Assembly (NCBI GenBank): GCA_003116975.1
Contig: BGKB01000071.1
Span: 186,001-250,000, forward strand
Direction of reading: 5' to 3'
From: Aurantiochytrium sp. KH105
Taxonomy: Eukaryota; Sar; Bigyra; Thraustochytrida; Thraustochytriidae
Length of the DNA stretch: 64,000 bases
The position numbers and the translations under genes were made by a program. The notes beneath the pieces were generated by a model, which saw only the letters and a list, made by a program, of their open reading frames with translations, searched no databases and was not told where the DNA came from. Position 1 is the first letter of the stretch. Every line of letters begins with the position of its first letter. Shown piece after piece: positions 17,717-26,880 of the stretch.

Positions 17717-20700
17717 ATGGAGCAAGTGGACCTTTTAGGCGCTGGCGTCCAACTATGGAACAAGAATGTGATCGCCTGTCGGACGCACTCTCCTGACGGT
17801 CAAAGTCGGTCCTCCGACTTGGCGCGATCTTCCTCCGCTCTTTTGTCATCGTCGTCATCGACCTCGTCGCTGACAGGGTCCAAAAAAGGTTCGAGGTCCG
17901 CGTCAGGGAGCAAGACTTGTGCAAACGACGATGAGTACGCAGATGAGATCCTTGTGGCATATTGCAGCTCTCTCGCCGTTTTCATTTACGACGTGCGTGC
18001 ACGAAATGTTCGTGCTTTGCTTGCTGGTTACGAGGGCATGATTTCGTCCCTTGCATGGAGTTTGTACGAAGTGAATCTACTGGCCACAGGGTCTGAGGAT
18101 GGACGGCTAACGCTTTGGGATATCTTTACCGAACAACGAGTTGCCTCCGCATCGGTTCGGCAGGCCCCCGTTTGCATGAGCTGGTTTCCAATCAAACGCA
18201 AGGCGCATGTCGTAGAGCTCGCCATGGGCGAACGCGTAATTGCACTTGCCACCGTGCGAGGCAGCGTCATCCTTTGGAATATCGCAACCTCCTCGCACCG
18301 CATGCTTGTTCAGCGCACCGTGCCTACAAAACTTTCCGTGGGCGACACGCGCCAATGGAAAGACTCGCATCGCCCAACGGTACTGCGCTGCAATTTGCAT
18401 CCAGTCTCGGGAGAGATCGCTGTTGGTTTCAAAGATGGCCGCATCGAACTCGTATCCGTGCATCAAGACGTGCAAACCCCGGTTGCTTTCTTTTACGAAA
18501 AGGGTTGCGACGTGGGAAAGACGTCGCAGCCGAAATCTGCGCAGCGGACCGGCCGCGTCGTGGACTTGCAGTGGGATCCTTTCTCGCCCAACTACCTTCT
18601 TGCAGCATATGCTGATTGCGACGAGGTGGTCCTCTGGGATTGCCTAGAAAAGATCCCTCGCGTTGTACAGACATTCCCCTTGGAGAACAGGACGCGAGCC
18701 GTTGCGGGCCTTGCTTGGCAGTCCTGGGCACCCGGCAACTTTACCACTGTCTCGGAAAAAGGCGCAGGTCTCATGCACGTGTGGAATGTTTCGCAAAAGA
18801 CCCCCATCGAGACCTTGCGTATCTCGAATGGCTCCGCGGGTGTCGCCATGAGCGCATGGGGAAGTCTGTGTCTCATTGGCCTCGAGAACGGTGCCATGGT
18901 AACTTACGATGCACAGCGTCGGCTTCAACTTCTCACCACGCGTCCATCGCATCGCGAGACTGTCTTTGACGTGCGTTTCAGACCGAGCAATCTCAGCGCG
19001 GCTGACGCGACTGCAGAGAGCGATGAAGATCGCGAATTTGCTACCTGCAGTTTTGATGGGCGCGTTATCATCTACGGGGCCCGAGACAAAGACTGTAGGC
19101 GAACACTCAAACACAAAGACAAACCAGTCATTTACGGTGTCTCCTGGGCCCCGGCGCCGCGTCGATGGATTGCTTCTTGCACCTACACGGGGATTCTCTC
19201 TATTTGGGATGTAGCCCCATTGGTCCCGAGACTTTTAAGCAGTGTCAAGCTGCACAAGGGGCCAACGTACCGCGTTGACTGGAACAAATGCGAACCGTCC
19301 CTGATTGCCACCTCTAGTGCGGATCGATTTGCGGTCATTTCCGAAATTAATCTTGAAGACGGGAGCCTCAAGGTACGCCAGCGGCTTGAACACCCGGCCA
19401 AGACGTTTGGCTGCGCGTGGGCGCCATTTTACTCGGACAAGAATCCTTGGTTAGCCACAGGTTGTGGTAATGGCGTTGTGTACGTGTGGAATGCCATGAC
19501 AGCCAAAGTAGGATTTAAGCTTACCAAGCATGAAGCCAAGATCTTCAACGTCACGTGGAGCCCGCTCCGAACCGGAGTCTTGGCCAGCGGCTCGGACGAT
19601 CGCACCATTATCGTGTGGAAATTGCCTCTGAACGAGACTTCTGGCGCAACGAGCGAGACCAAGGGCAAACAAGCCACCGTCATCGAGCCTCAGATCTGCC
19701 TCCGCGGACATTCAATGAACGTGCGCGCCTTGCTGTGGAGCACGGAGATTCCCTCGTTGTTGCTCAGTGGTTCGTGGGACGGCTCGATTCGTGCGTGGGA
19801 CACGGACAAGGGCGTGTGCCTTGCTTCCATCTACGATCATCATGCTGACGTGTACGGCCTTGATCTTGATCCCGAGCGGCCCTTTACGGTGTTGAGTTCG
19901 TCGCGAGATACCACAATTCGCGTCTGGGATCTCGTCAAGCCCGTTGAAGTGGTACAGGCCAAGCTGGAGCTCCTTTGTGAAATCATTTTTGAAGGCAGGC
20001 TTCCTGCCCGCACGCAAAATGCTGCAGAGCACGCACTGCGCGGCCGCGCGGGCAGACAGCTCTTGCAGCGCATTCGCTACGCGACGTCTTCTAACCATGA
20101 TATGGACGCGGACAACAAGGTGGACCTGTTGCGCGATTTGTTCTTCTTTTTCGGAGAACGACCGGGCATGCATGACCTGTTCAAACTACTCGCGGACGAC
20201 ACGAGCGGAACTCGCGTCGTCCACGCCGCCTCGCGCGTTCTGCTCCATCACGACGAGCAGCTCCCATCCAACGACGAGGAGCGAGCTGTTTCTCTCATTA
20301 AGAGTGGTCGACTGCGGAGCGCTTGCGAAGCGCTTCGGCGAGCTGGTCGCTGGGAGCGCGCCTTGGCGCTCGCGCCAGCCGTATCTCTCGCGTATTGGCG
20401 GTCTCTGGCCACCGAATACGGTCGCAGTCTTGCAGAGTCGCACGATGAGGAGGCCCCGACATTTCTCATGGCCGCGGGCCACGTCAGCGAGGCCATTCGA
20501 TTCCACAAGGACCGGCATGAGTTCGACGCGGCAATGGTGCTCGCGCAGGCGGGCATCGAGCGCAGTGCGCAGGAGTCGCAGATTACCATGCAACATGCAG
20601 AACTACCCCCACAGCACAATGAAGGCGACTTGCAGCGAGCAGCTTTGGCAGCACGGAAACGGCGCGATGCTCTCGCACACGAGCAAGCACACATGTTCCT

Positions 20701-22078
20701 CGAGTCAGGACGGCCTTTGCTCGCGGCCTGCGCAATGCTTGCCGTCGACGACACGCATGCAGCCATCCAGGCACTCATGCTTGCTGGGATCCCGGAGCTC
20801 GCGCTTTGCGTGGCGAAAGTGCGCGTTCCTCAACACGCTCACGAAAACATTCTCAAGGCGGTGGCTGCCAAGTGCGAGCGGTACGGATGCACGGAGCTTG
20901 CGCTGCAGTTATACCGCAAGACCTCAAACCCTTCGCGCGAAGCGCACCTTATGTGCGCGCGAGTGAACTTTCCCAAACCGGTTCGTCAAGGTCTCGGTCT
21001 GCGACAGCCACTGCAGTATCTTCAGCAAGCGCAAGAGCTCCTCACGCGGCGCGACAAAGGCCGCGATGTGAGTTTGTGCCAAACGCTGGAACTTTTGTGC
21101 GCCAGCGGAGACGTGGCTGCCCAGGCGCAGGCTGTCCAACTTGGTACCGAGGAAGCCTGTCGTCTGCTCAAGCACGGCCAAGCATGGGACATTGATCGCG
21201 TGCGCGAAATTACTCGTATCCTGCAATGTGTGGACTTGGAGGCTACGATCAGTCCAGAGCACGCTCGCAACAGAGATCTCCTGCTTGCTCTGTGCTGCTT
21301 TGTGGGCGCCCTGGATGCCATTTGGAAGCGCCTCGACCCGATCGTCTTGCCTTTGTTTCGCGCTCTTCGAGCTATTCTTCGCGAGCACCCGGACCTCGGA
21401 TTCCCTGTACACCTGGAGGCAATTACCGCGCGCGAAGTGGAATTTCGTATTCGCTCTGGACTTGTAGCTCGGGGGCGAAAGGAAGCAATGGATGTTTTTG
21501 CAGCGGCGGAGACACTCATTGCCAAGACGCTAACGCAAAGTGCAGAGGAGCCTTCGACATCGCAGCAAGCAGAGGCACGCATGGCACTTTCGCGTGCAGC
21601 TGATCATTTTGAAGAAGCCAGAGCGTTTTTTCAGCAGAGCCAGCTTGGCAAGGACGATGGCGCTTCCCCAGACCTTGGCGAAAAGAATTCGATTGAGGCC
21701 GTGGCTTGTGAAATGAGCAATGTCGCGCTCTTTGCGCGGGGCCTCCCCAACGGCAACACTCGAAGCGGACGAAGGTCTATGTTCGACAACAAAATCATTC
21801 GAGGACCTTGCGTGCGTCTTCCGGGCGGCGATGGCCAGTTTTTCTTATCTTTGCCGCACGCTCTCATGTGGGACGAGGTGAATGCGTATTCGCCTCTTAA
21901 CAATGGTGCTCTCCTCTTTCCTTCGCGATATCATGTTGCGCAACAGCCACCGACGACGAATGCCTTTTCGCCCAAGGCCATGCCCGCCGCCACTTCACAG
22001 TCAAAGAAGGGCGTTAAGACTTCCGAGGGCGACGCAGATGCTTGCGAGCCCGAGACAAAGTCGGTCCGCGTACATTAG
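17717..22078 (+). CDS. WDR17: WD repeat-containing protein 17
   Basis: This 1,453-aa protein starts MEQVDLLGAGVQLWNKNV, closely matching the start of animal WDR17 (KQVGLLPAGCQPWNKEV), so the ATG at 17717 is well supported. A serine-rich insert follows, then two WD40 propellers (about residues 80-720) with clear WD units such as LATGSEDGRLTLWDI, LASGSDDRTIIVWKL, LLSGSWDGSIRAWD and SSRDTTIRVWDL. The C-terminal half is an alpha-helical solenoid that includes ALALAPAVSLAYWRSLA, another WDR17 hallmark. WDR17 is poorly characterised; its distribution in ciliated eukaryotes has suggested roles tied to cilia or transport, which I treat as tentative. The last 100 residues are low complexity. Confidence 0.9.
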   Translation: MEQVDLLGAGVQLWNKNVIACRTHSPDGQSRSSDLARSSSALLSSSSSTSSLTGSKKGSRSASGSKTCANDDEYADEILVAYCSSLAVFIYDVRARNVRALLAGYEGMISSLAWSLYEVNLLATGSEDGRLTLWDIFTEQRVASASVRQAPVCMSWFPIKRKAHVVELAMGERVIALATVRGSVILWNIATSSHRMLVQRTVPTKLSVGDTRQWKDSHRPTVLRCNLHPVSGEIAVGFKDGRIELVSVHQDVQTPVAFFYEKGCDVGKTSQPKSAQRTGRVVDLQWDPFSPNYLLAAYADCDEVVLWDCLEKIPRVVQTFPLENRTRAVAGLAWQSWAPGNFTTVSEKGAGLMHVWNVSQKTPIETLRISNGSAGVAMSAWGSLCLIGLENGAMVTYDAQRRLQLLTTRPSHRETVFDVRFRPSNLSAADATAESDEDREFATCSFDGRVIIYGARDKDCRRTLKHKDKPVIYGVSWAPAPRRWIASCTYTGILSIWDVAPLVPRLLSSVKLHKGPTYRVDWNKCEPSLIATSSADRFAVISEINLEDGSLKVRQRLEHPAKTFGCAWAPFYSDKNPWLATGCGNGVVYVWNAMTAKVGFKLTKHEAKIFNVTWSPLRTGVLASGSDDRTIIVWKLPLNETSGATSETKGKQATVIEPQICLRGHSMNVRALLWSTEIPSLLLSGSWDGSIRAWDTDKGVCLASIYDHHADVYGLDLDPERPFTVLSSSRDTTIRVWDLVKPVEVVQAKLELLCEIIFEGRLPARTQNAAEHALRGRAGRQLLQRIRYATSSNHDMDADNKVDLLRDLFFFFGERPGMHDLFKLLADDTSGTRVVHAASRVLLHHDEQLPSNDEERAVSLIKSGRLRSACEALRRAGRWERALALAPAVSLAYWRSLATEYGRSLAESHDEEAPTFLMAAGHVSEAIRFHKDRHEFDAAMVLAQAGIERSAQESQITMQHAELPPQHNEGDLQRAALAARKRRDALAHEQAHMFLESGRPLLAACAMLAVDDTHAAIQALMLAGIPELALCVAKVRVPQHAHENILKAVAAKCERYGCTELALQLYRKTSNPSREAHLMCARVNFPKPVRQGLGLRQPLQYLQQAQELLTRRDKGRDVSLCQTLELLCASGDVAAQAQAVQLGTEEACRLLKHGQAWDIDRVREITRILQCVDLEATISPEHARNRDLLLALCCFVGALDAIWKRLDPIVLPLFRALRAILREHPDLGFPVHLEAITAREVEFRIRSGLVARGRKEAMDVFAAAETLIAKTLTQSAEEPSTSQQAEARMALSRAADHFEEARAFFQQSQLGKDDGASPDLGEKNSIEAVACEMSNVALFARGLPNGNTRSGRRSMFDNKIIRGPCVRLPGGDGQFFLSLPHALMWDEVNAYSPLNNGALLFPSRYHVAQQPPTTNAFSPKAMPAATSQSKKGVKTSEGDADACEPETKSVRVH

Positions 22079-22295
22079 GCTCAGCATTAAAATGTTCCAT
22101 CCAATGATCTCGAGCACATTTCACAATCATGTGTTGCGTCCGAACGCGGCGTTGCGGGCGCAGAAGGCTGCGGGAACCTCAATGTATGCTTGATCGTTTT
22201 CTGTCTTTCTTTGCTCAAAAGCTCTCGGCAAAACAACTTGTTGGTCTGGCTCGTTGGTCTGTAGCTGCTATAACCCTATTCCCAAATGTTCGCAA
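22079..22295. other. Intergenic between WDR17 and the sulfatase
   Basis: This 217-bp spacer holds the WDR17 3' region and the sulfatase 5' leader. No distinct motif is evident. Confidence 0.4.
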
Positions 22296-23999
22296 ATGAT
22301 GACAACAACATCACAATGGTTCCGACGTAGAGGCGTCGCGCCGGTCGTGGTGGTAGTGGTGGCCGGCCTGCTGACGGTTGTGTGGTCAACGTGGTCGGAT
22401 GCGCGGCGTCTGCAGACGTGGCTCACTGCCGGCTTGCCTGAAGATCCCCTCGAGACGGTAGTTAAAGGCGTGGACGATGACCCTGCCCATGACCAGGACA
22501 CTGAAGGTGTTTTCGACGATCACGTCGCAGCGGCGCAAGCGGCGCAGGCAACGCGGGCGACACGACACATTCTTGTTATCATTGCTGACGACTGGCGTGG
22601 AACGCCTGTGCCAGGGGCACGCATGCCACACGTATCAGCCCTTGAAGGAAATGCCATGACTGTGTCTTTTACTGCGGCGTACACGCAGTATCCACTGTGC
22701 AATCCATCGCGGGCGTCAATGCTGACGGGCCGACGACCCGAAGGCACGGGAATATTTGATCTTGACGCGCGCGTTAACCAACAAGGTGTAAATGGCGTCG
22801 CGTCATTGCCAGCGTTTCTTCGGTTGCATGGTTGGCGCACTGTCGCTGCCGGCAAAGTCTTCCATGGCGAAACGGACCCACACGCTTGGGACCACATCGC
22901 CGCACCTTCTGTGGAACGGCCATTCCAAGCAACCCTGTGCTCTCGTGCAGCATACAAGCGTCACGCAAGCAAGCCATATCGGGTCAACGGTCAGCCGATG
23001 CTGCAAGATGTCATGTGCAAGGTCGCTGCAGCAAATGAAACACTTGACATGCAGTTTGCGCGCGCTGCTATGAACGTTCTGAGGACTCACCTTGACAAAC
23101 GCCCGGCGCATCCTCTGTTTCTTTCTCTTGGTCTGGTGAGTACTCACCTTCCTTGGATGACTGCGAAAGAGTTTTGGCCTTCTCAAGAAGCGACGGACGC
23201 TTTTCTCGCGAGCAAAACCGGCGACAGGGATGTTCCTCTTCACTGGCGGGAACCACCTGCAGAAGAACGATCAGATCATGTCTCATTTGAAACGAGCCTC
23301 GTTCGCGGAAAGCCTTTCACTTACCGAACGGTGGACGCCCAGACCCGCGTCGCTTTTCGGCTTGGCTATCGTGCAGCGATTGCGCAATTGGATGCAGCTG
23401 TGGGCCACGTTCTTGATGAGCTCAATCGTCTTGGCATTTCGCAGCAGACACTTGTCGTCTTGACGTCCGACCACGGCTTTGCGCTCGGGGAGGACGGACA
23501 CTATGGCAAGCGTGCATTGAATGAGGTGAGTACGCGAGTTCCGCTCATCGTACGTTGCCCATGGCGGCATGATCACTTTCATCGCGTGGGTAATACATAT
23601 AAGCTTCCGGTGGAATCTCTCGGTCTGTATCGAAGCGTCGCGAATTTGGTGGGACTTGGCGATGCCGTCCCCAAGGAGATTGAAGGAGTTACATGGTGGA
23701 GCTCTTTGGTGGCGACCTCGCAAGTGGTGCGATGCAAGGAGCCCATCTGTCCAAATGACATGAACCCAATCGCAACACATGTGAGCATGCTGGGCACGAG
23801 CATTCGCAAGGATGACCAGAGACTGACGCAATGGAGAAAAGTTCGTGCAAGAAAGTCTGAGACGTCGGACGCCGTGCATTTCGATGTAAATTGCAGTGTG
23901 CCAGGCATTCGGTATACTTACACGGTTGGCGTTGACGGCGCGCAGGCCGCGAGTTGGCCGGGAGACTTTCGAGTAAATGACGAGTGTGGGCCTTTATGA
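22296..23999 (+). CDS. Membrane-anchored or secreted sulfatase, iduronate-2-sulfatase-like
   Basis: ATG at 22296 gives 567 aa; the longer frame opens only with TTG at 22254. Residues about 13-32 form one hydrophobic span (GVAPVVVVVVAGLLTVVW), a signal anchor or signal peptide. The sulfatase core then shows IIADDW (metal-binding Asp pair, about residue 98), LCNPSRASMLTGRRP with Cys135 in the C-x-P-x-R motif that is converted to formylglycine, and LTSDHGFALGEDGHYGKRALNE near residue 390 with the second metal- and substrate-contacting segment. Overall order and the LPAFLRLHGW and FLSLGLVSTHLPW segments resemble iduronate-2-sulfatases and choline-sulfatase-like enzymes. It should hydrolyse sulfate esters in the secretory pathway or outside the cell; substrate is unknown. 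Confidence 0.88.
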   Translation: MMTTTSQWFRRRGVAPVVVVVVAGLLTVVWSTWSDARRLQTWLTAGLPEDPLETVVKGVDDDPAHDQDTEGVFDDHVAAAQAAQATRATRHILVIIADDWRGTPVPGARMPHVSALEGNAMTVSFTAAYTQYPLCNPSRASMLTGRRPEGTGIFDLDARVNQQGVNGVASLPAFLRLHGWRTVAAGKVFHGETDPHAWDHIAAPSVERPFQATLCSRAAYKRHASKPYRVNGQPMLQDVMCKVAAANETLDMQFARAAMNVLRTHLDKRPAHPLFLSLGLVSTHLPWMTAKEFWPSQEATDAFLASKTGDRDVPLHWREPPAEERSDHVSFETSLVRGKPFTYRTVDAQTRVAFRLGYRAAIAQLDAAVGHVLDELNRLGISQQTLVVLTSDHGFALGEDGHYGKRALNEVSTRVPLIVRCPWRHDHFHRVGNTYKLPVESLGLYRSVANLVGLGDAVPKEIEGVTWWSSLVATSQVVRCKEPICPNDMNPIATHVSMLGTSIRKDDQRLTQWRKVRARKSETSDAVHFDVNCSVPGIRYTYTVGVDGAQAASWPGDFRVNDECGPL

Positions 24000-24299
24000 A
24001 TTCAAATAATGCAAGCAAGCAAACAAGCAAGCAAGATCAAGGAAGGAAAGGAAAGGAGGAAGTTCATACCATGGTATGAACAGCACATGAAAGGAAAGGA
24101 AACCCATGAAATAACTTGAGTCTGTCTTGTCTAATCTGCTCCCTCTTTCTGTATCTGTCGGTGTGTTTGCTGATAAAGTAGGTTGGTAAATTAGTCTGTG
24201 TAGTGATTTTCGGTCGTCTATGGCGAGCGTGATTTTCTGCAAACGTTTTGTCTCGCCGTCCACAAAGTGGCTTTGTAACATGAGGTCTGAGCTCAGCTT
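24000..24299. other. Intergenic between convergent sulfatase and TMEM135
   Basis: This 300-bp spacer between two 3' ends contains imperfect AAGCAAGC and GGAAAGG runs (24007-24060) and a perfect 20-bp palindrome at 24062-24081. Nothing else is evident. Confidence 0.5.
24062..24081. repeat. Perfect 20-bp palindrome
   Basis: GTTCATACCATGGTATGAAC reads identically on both strands. It lies 62 bp after the sulfatase stop in a convergent spacer. It could form a short hairpin in the 3' UTR of either transcript, with no loop, or be a dimeric protein site. Confidence 0.9.
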
Positions 24300-25976
24300 T
24301 CAGGGCGCCATCGTGTAGCTTCCATTGAGTGAGAGAACACTCCGGTCGCGAGGCATATCGTGGCGCGATGACATCACACTGCTCGTGCCGTCGGTGTCTT
24401 CGCCATCAAAATCGGCATCATCCGCTGACCCAAGCGACTCAGAACCCTCTGAGCGAACGGCCGAGCGACGAAGGCCGTGACGCGGGAGGAATCGGTCAAG
24501 CAACTTGACCACAAGCGGGGAAAGGTACGTCTCATCGTTCTCATAAGACCACATGACGGCACTCATGGCACAGCAAAAGAGAAGAACTTCACCCTGCGGG
24601 ACGCGAAAAGCCAGACGGTGATCGTAGAGAATCATGTACAGACTGTCTGCCGCTCGCGGAAAGGCATAGAGAGCGAGCTCGGAGCGGCGGCTCTTGCGCT
24701 CAATGAGGATGGAAAGAGAGCTGATGATGCCTGCAAAGTAGTACCAAAGTTTGTGATCCTTCATTCCGCGCGCCTCTAGCAGAGATCGCTGCAGGCAGAT
24801 GATGCCTTGGTAGCCACTGCAAAAGACGGCGAGGAAGGCGGTAGAGCGGATGGCGCTCTTGACGGAGCGCGCAACCACGCCTGTAGGCTCGCGCACAAAG
24901 TTCTTGAAGCGGAGAACGACGGAGGGTATGAGCGCCAGCGTGAGATAGACGGGAAAGATTTGGCGCGCAGTGCCCTTGAAGGCGTTAAAGGTGTGAACCA
25001 GCTTGGAGGAGGTGTACGGATGCAGAGCGCGCGAGGGCACGAGCTTGGGCATGTCGGTGGAAAGGTATGCCTTTGTTGCCTTGATGGCCTCCTCGCCGCC
25101 GTTTGTGCTAATGTAGTCCATGACAGCCGGCAAGTTGATGGGCTTGTCGCGGCAGTTGTCACGCACGGCCTGGAGCATGGTTTCCGCGATTGGGCCCTGG
25201 CGCACAATGAACTTGTAGTAGCTGGGCGGCAAGGTTTCGGGACGCATGACGTATGCGTACATGACTTGGGCCGAAGAGATGATAAAGAGCAGGGAATCGC
25301 CATAGGCCCAGTCGCTGCCCCAAAAGTGCCAGTAGCCCCGGGCCTTGGCAAAGTTGTACGCAAGCTGGGCCATGCGCGCGGACATGTAGAGGGCCAAGGT
25401 GCGGTGCCAGCTGCGATCCATAAAGTAGAGCGAGAGGCCAGCGATCCAGCCGGCAAAGGCACTGTGCCACTGCTTGCGGATGGACTTGGTCGCGTAGACG
25501 GCCAGCCCATGGGCGACAGCGCGGTAAAGGCCTGTGAAGCCGCCAAGGAAGAGGCCCATGCGCACAGCTTCCACGCGGAAAGCGAGGTTGCCCTCCCCGA
25601 GCAGCTTTTCGAAGGAGAGCGCGTCTTTTGGTCTGCGCAGCAGGGTGCGCACGAACTTGAGGAGGAAGGCCACGCCCGCGCGCAGGTTGTAGGCGAGCAG
25701 AAAGTTCGTGAGCCCCGTCTTGAGGGCCTTGCTGTCGATCAGGCACACCTGCAGCGCCTCCATCGCCTTGGCCAGCGCCCCGCGCGGCGGCAGCGAGACC
25801 TGCTTCCGCGTCCCGCGCGGCGTTCGCAGGCCGCCCGCCGGCGCCGCGGCCGGCGCCGCGTTCACCGCCATCGCGCTCGCCGCGTTCGCCGCGCTCGCGG
25901 AGACCGGCGGCGTCAGCGACCTCTCGCTGCCGCGGCCGCTGTCCTCGCCGCTGCTCGCGTCGCGCTCCTGCGCCAT
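24300..25976 (-). CDS. TMEM135: TMEM135-like (peroxisomal membrane protein 52) protein
   Basis: ATG at 25976 gives 558 aa; longer frames open only with TTG at 26096. After an Ala/Pro-rich N terminus the protein has about six hydrophobic segments and family signatures: RPKDALSFEKLL, FAGWIAGLSLYFMDRSWHR, ARGYWHFWGSDWAYGDSLLF with YVMRPETLPPSYYKF, and near the C terminus SELALYAFPRAADSLYMIL. These occur in the same order in animal, fungal and plant TMEM135/PMP52 proteins, which sit in peroxisomal and mitochondrial membranes and influence mitochondrial dynamics and lipid handling. The C-terminal 80 residues are Ser/Asp-rich and probably cytosolic. It is convergent with the sulfatase and divergent from the proteasome gene. 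Confidence 0.87.
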   Translation of the reverse strand: MAQERDASSGEDSGRGSERSLTPPVSASAANAASAMAVNAAPAAAPAGGLRTPRGTRKQVSLPPRGALAKAMEALQVCLIDSKALKTGLTNFLLAYNLRAGVAFLLKFVRTLLRRPKDALSFEKLLGEGNLAFRVEAVRMGLFLGGFTGLYRAVAHGLAVYATKSIRKQWHSAFAGWIAGLSLYFMDRSWHRTLALYMSARMAQLAYNFAKARGYWHFWGSDWAYGDSLLFIISSAQVMYAYVMRPETLPPSYYKFIVRQGPIAETMLQAVRDNCRDKPINLPAVMDYISTNGGEEAIKATKAYLSTDMPKLVPSRALHPYTSSKLVHTFNAFKGTARQIFPVYLTLALIPSVVLRFKNFVREPTGVVARSVKSAIRSTAFLAVFCSGYQGIICLQRSLLEARGMKDHKLWYYFAGIISSLSILIERKSRRSELALYAFPRAADSLYMILYDHRLAFRVPQGEVLLFCCAMSAVMWSYENDETYLSPLVVKLLDRFLPRHGLRRSAVRSEGSESLGSADDADFDGEDTDGTSSVMSSRHDMPRDRSVLSLNGSYTMAP

Positions 25977-26880
25977 GCTCGCTCGCTCGCTCCTCCCTCC
26001 TCCCGGCCGCCCTCGCCGCGTTGCCGCTCTGCACGCCGCGGCCGCACAGTCCGGTCCCGCGCTCCCTCTGCCTGGTAACAAAGTCCTGCGCGCCAAGCTT
26101 GGCGTGGCGACTTGGTACTAGTCCTGCCTGTCCTGCTGCCCCTTTGGCCGCGCGCTTGCTCGTCTTGTCTTGGACACGCAAGACCGCTCCTGCGGGCTGC
26201 CGCGCCTCGAACTCGGCGAGGCCCCTCCCGCGGAGACCGAGACGCCTCTCTTTGGATTTGCCCGGGCCCGCGCTCGCGAGCACGGCCGGGAGGAGGGTGG
26301 CGGCGAGGGTGTTCGCGCCGCGCGCCGCCATCGCCGTATCAGCGAGGTACGGTATGACCGACCGCTCTCACACACACGCACACACACACGCATCATCCAT
26401 CATCACCTTGACCCTCTGCCAACGGCAGTTTGACGGCTTGCTTGCCCGGCAGGGCACTTGCGATGCCAAAGAAAGCCTCGCTCCTGGGTCGGAACCCCAC
26501 CAGGGCTCGCCGAAGCGCCTGCCGCGTGTCGACGACTTCGTGGCGCGCGAAACAAAGCAAGCTCCATGAGCCGGCTGGCCAGGCTAGGCTGCTGGTGCTG
26601 CTGGAGCCCACTCTTGCCTCATCGCAGACCAGGAGAACAGAACGCGAACGGAACGCGGCAAGCAGCAAGAACACAGGGACAGAACGGAACAGAGCAGAGA
26701 CTAGAACGGAACAGAACAGAGGGTTCCTGCGCGTTCTTCGAGGCGGGGAGGGGTGGGCGAACCAGAGCGAAGGATCGCCGTTGAGGAGCACGAGCAGACC
26801 CAGACGGAGAGCGACGAGCGCGCGCAGGAGCGGAGCGGAGCAGCAGCGGAGCGGAGCGGAGGACCAAGCAGGCCGGCACG
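25977..26880. other. Intergenic: divergent promoter region of TMEM135 and proteasome alpha-6
   Basis: These 904 bp hold both 5' regions. They contain a CA-dinucleotide run at about 26370-26391, a series of GAACGGAACAGAACAG-type purine-rich units at about 26636-26725, and GGAGCGGAGC repeats at 26830-26860. Several open frames cross it, but none has family features, and they reflect base composition. Confidence 0.5.

Noticed and set aside
24807..26078. 423-codon open frame on the plus strand
   Set aside because: It is antisense to TMEM135 and runs into an Arg-rich low-complexity tail; no conserved features.
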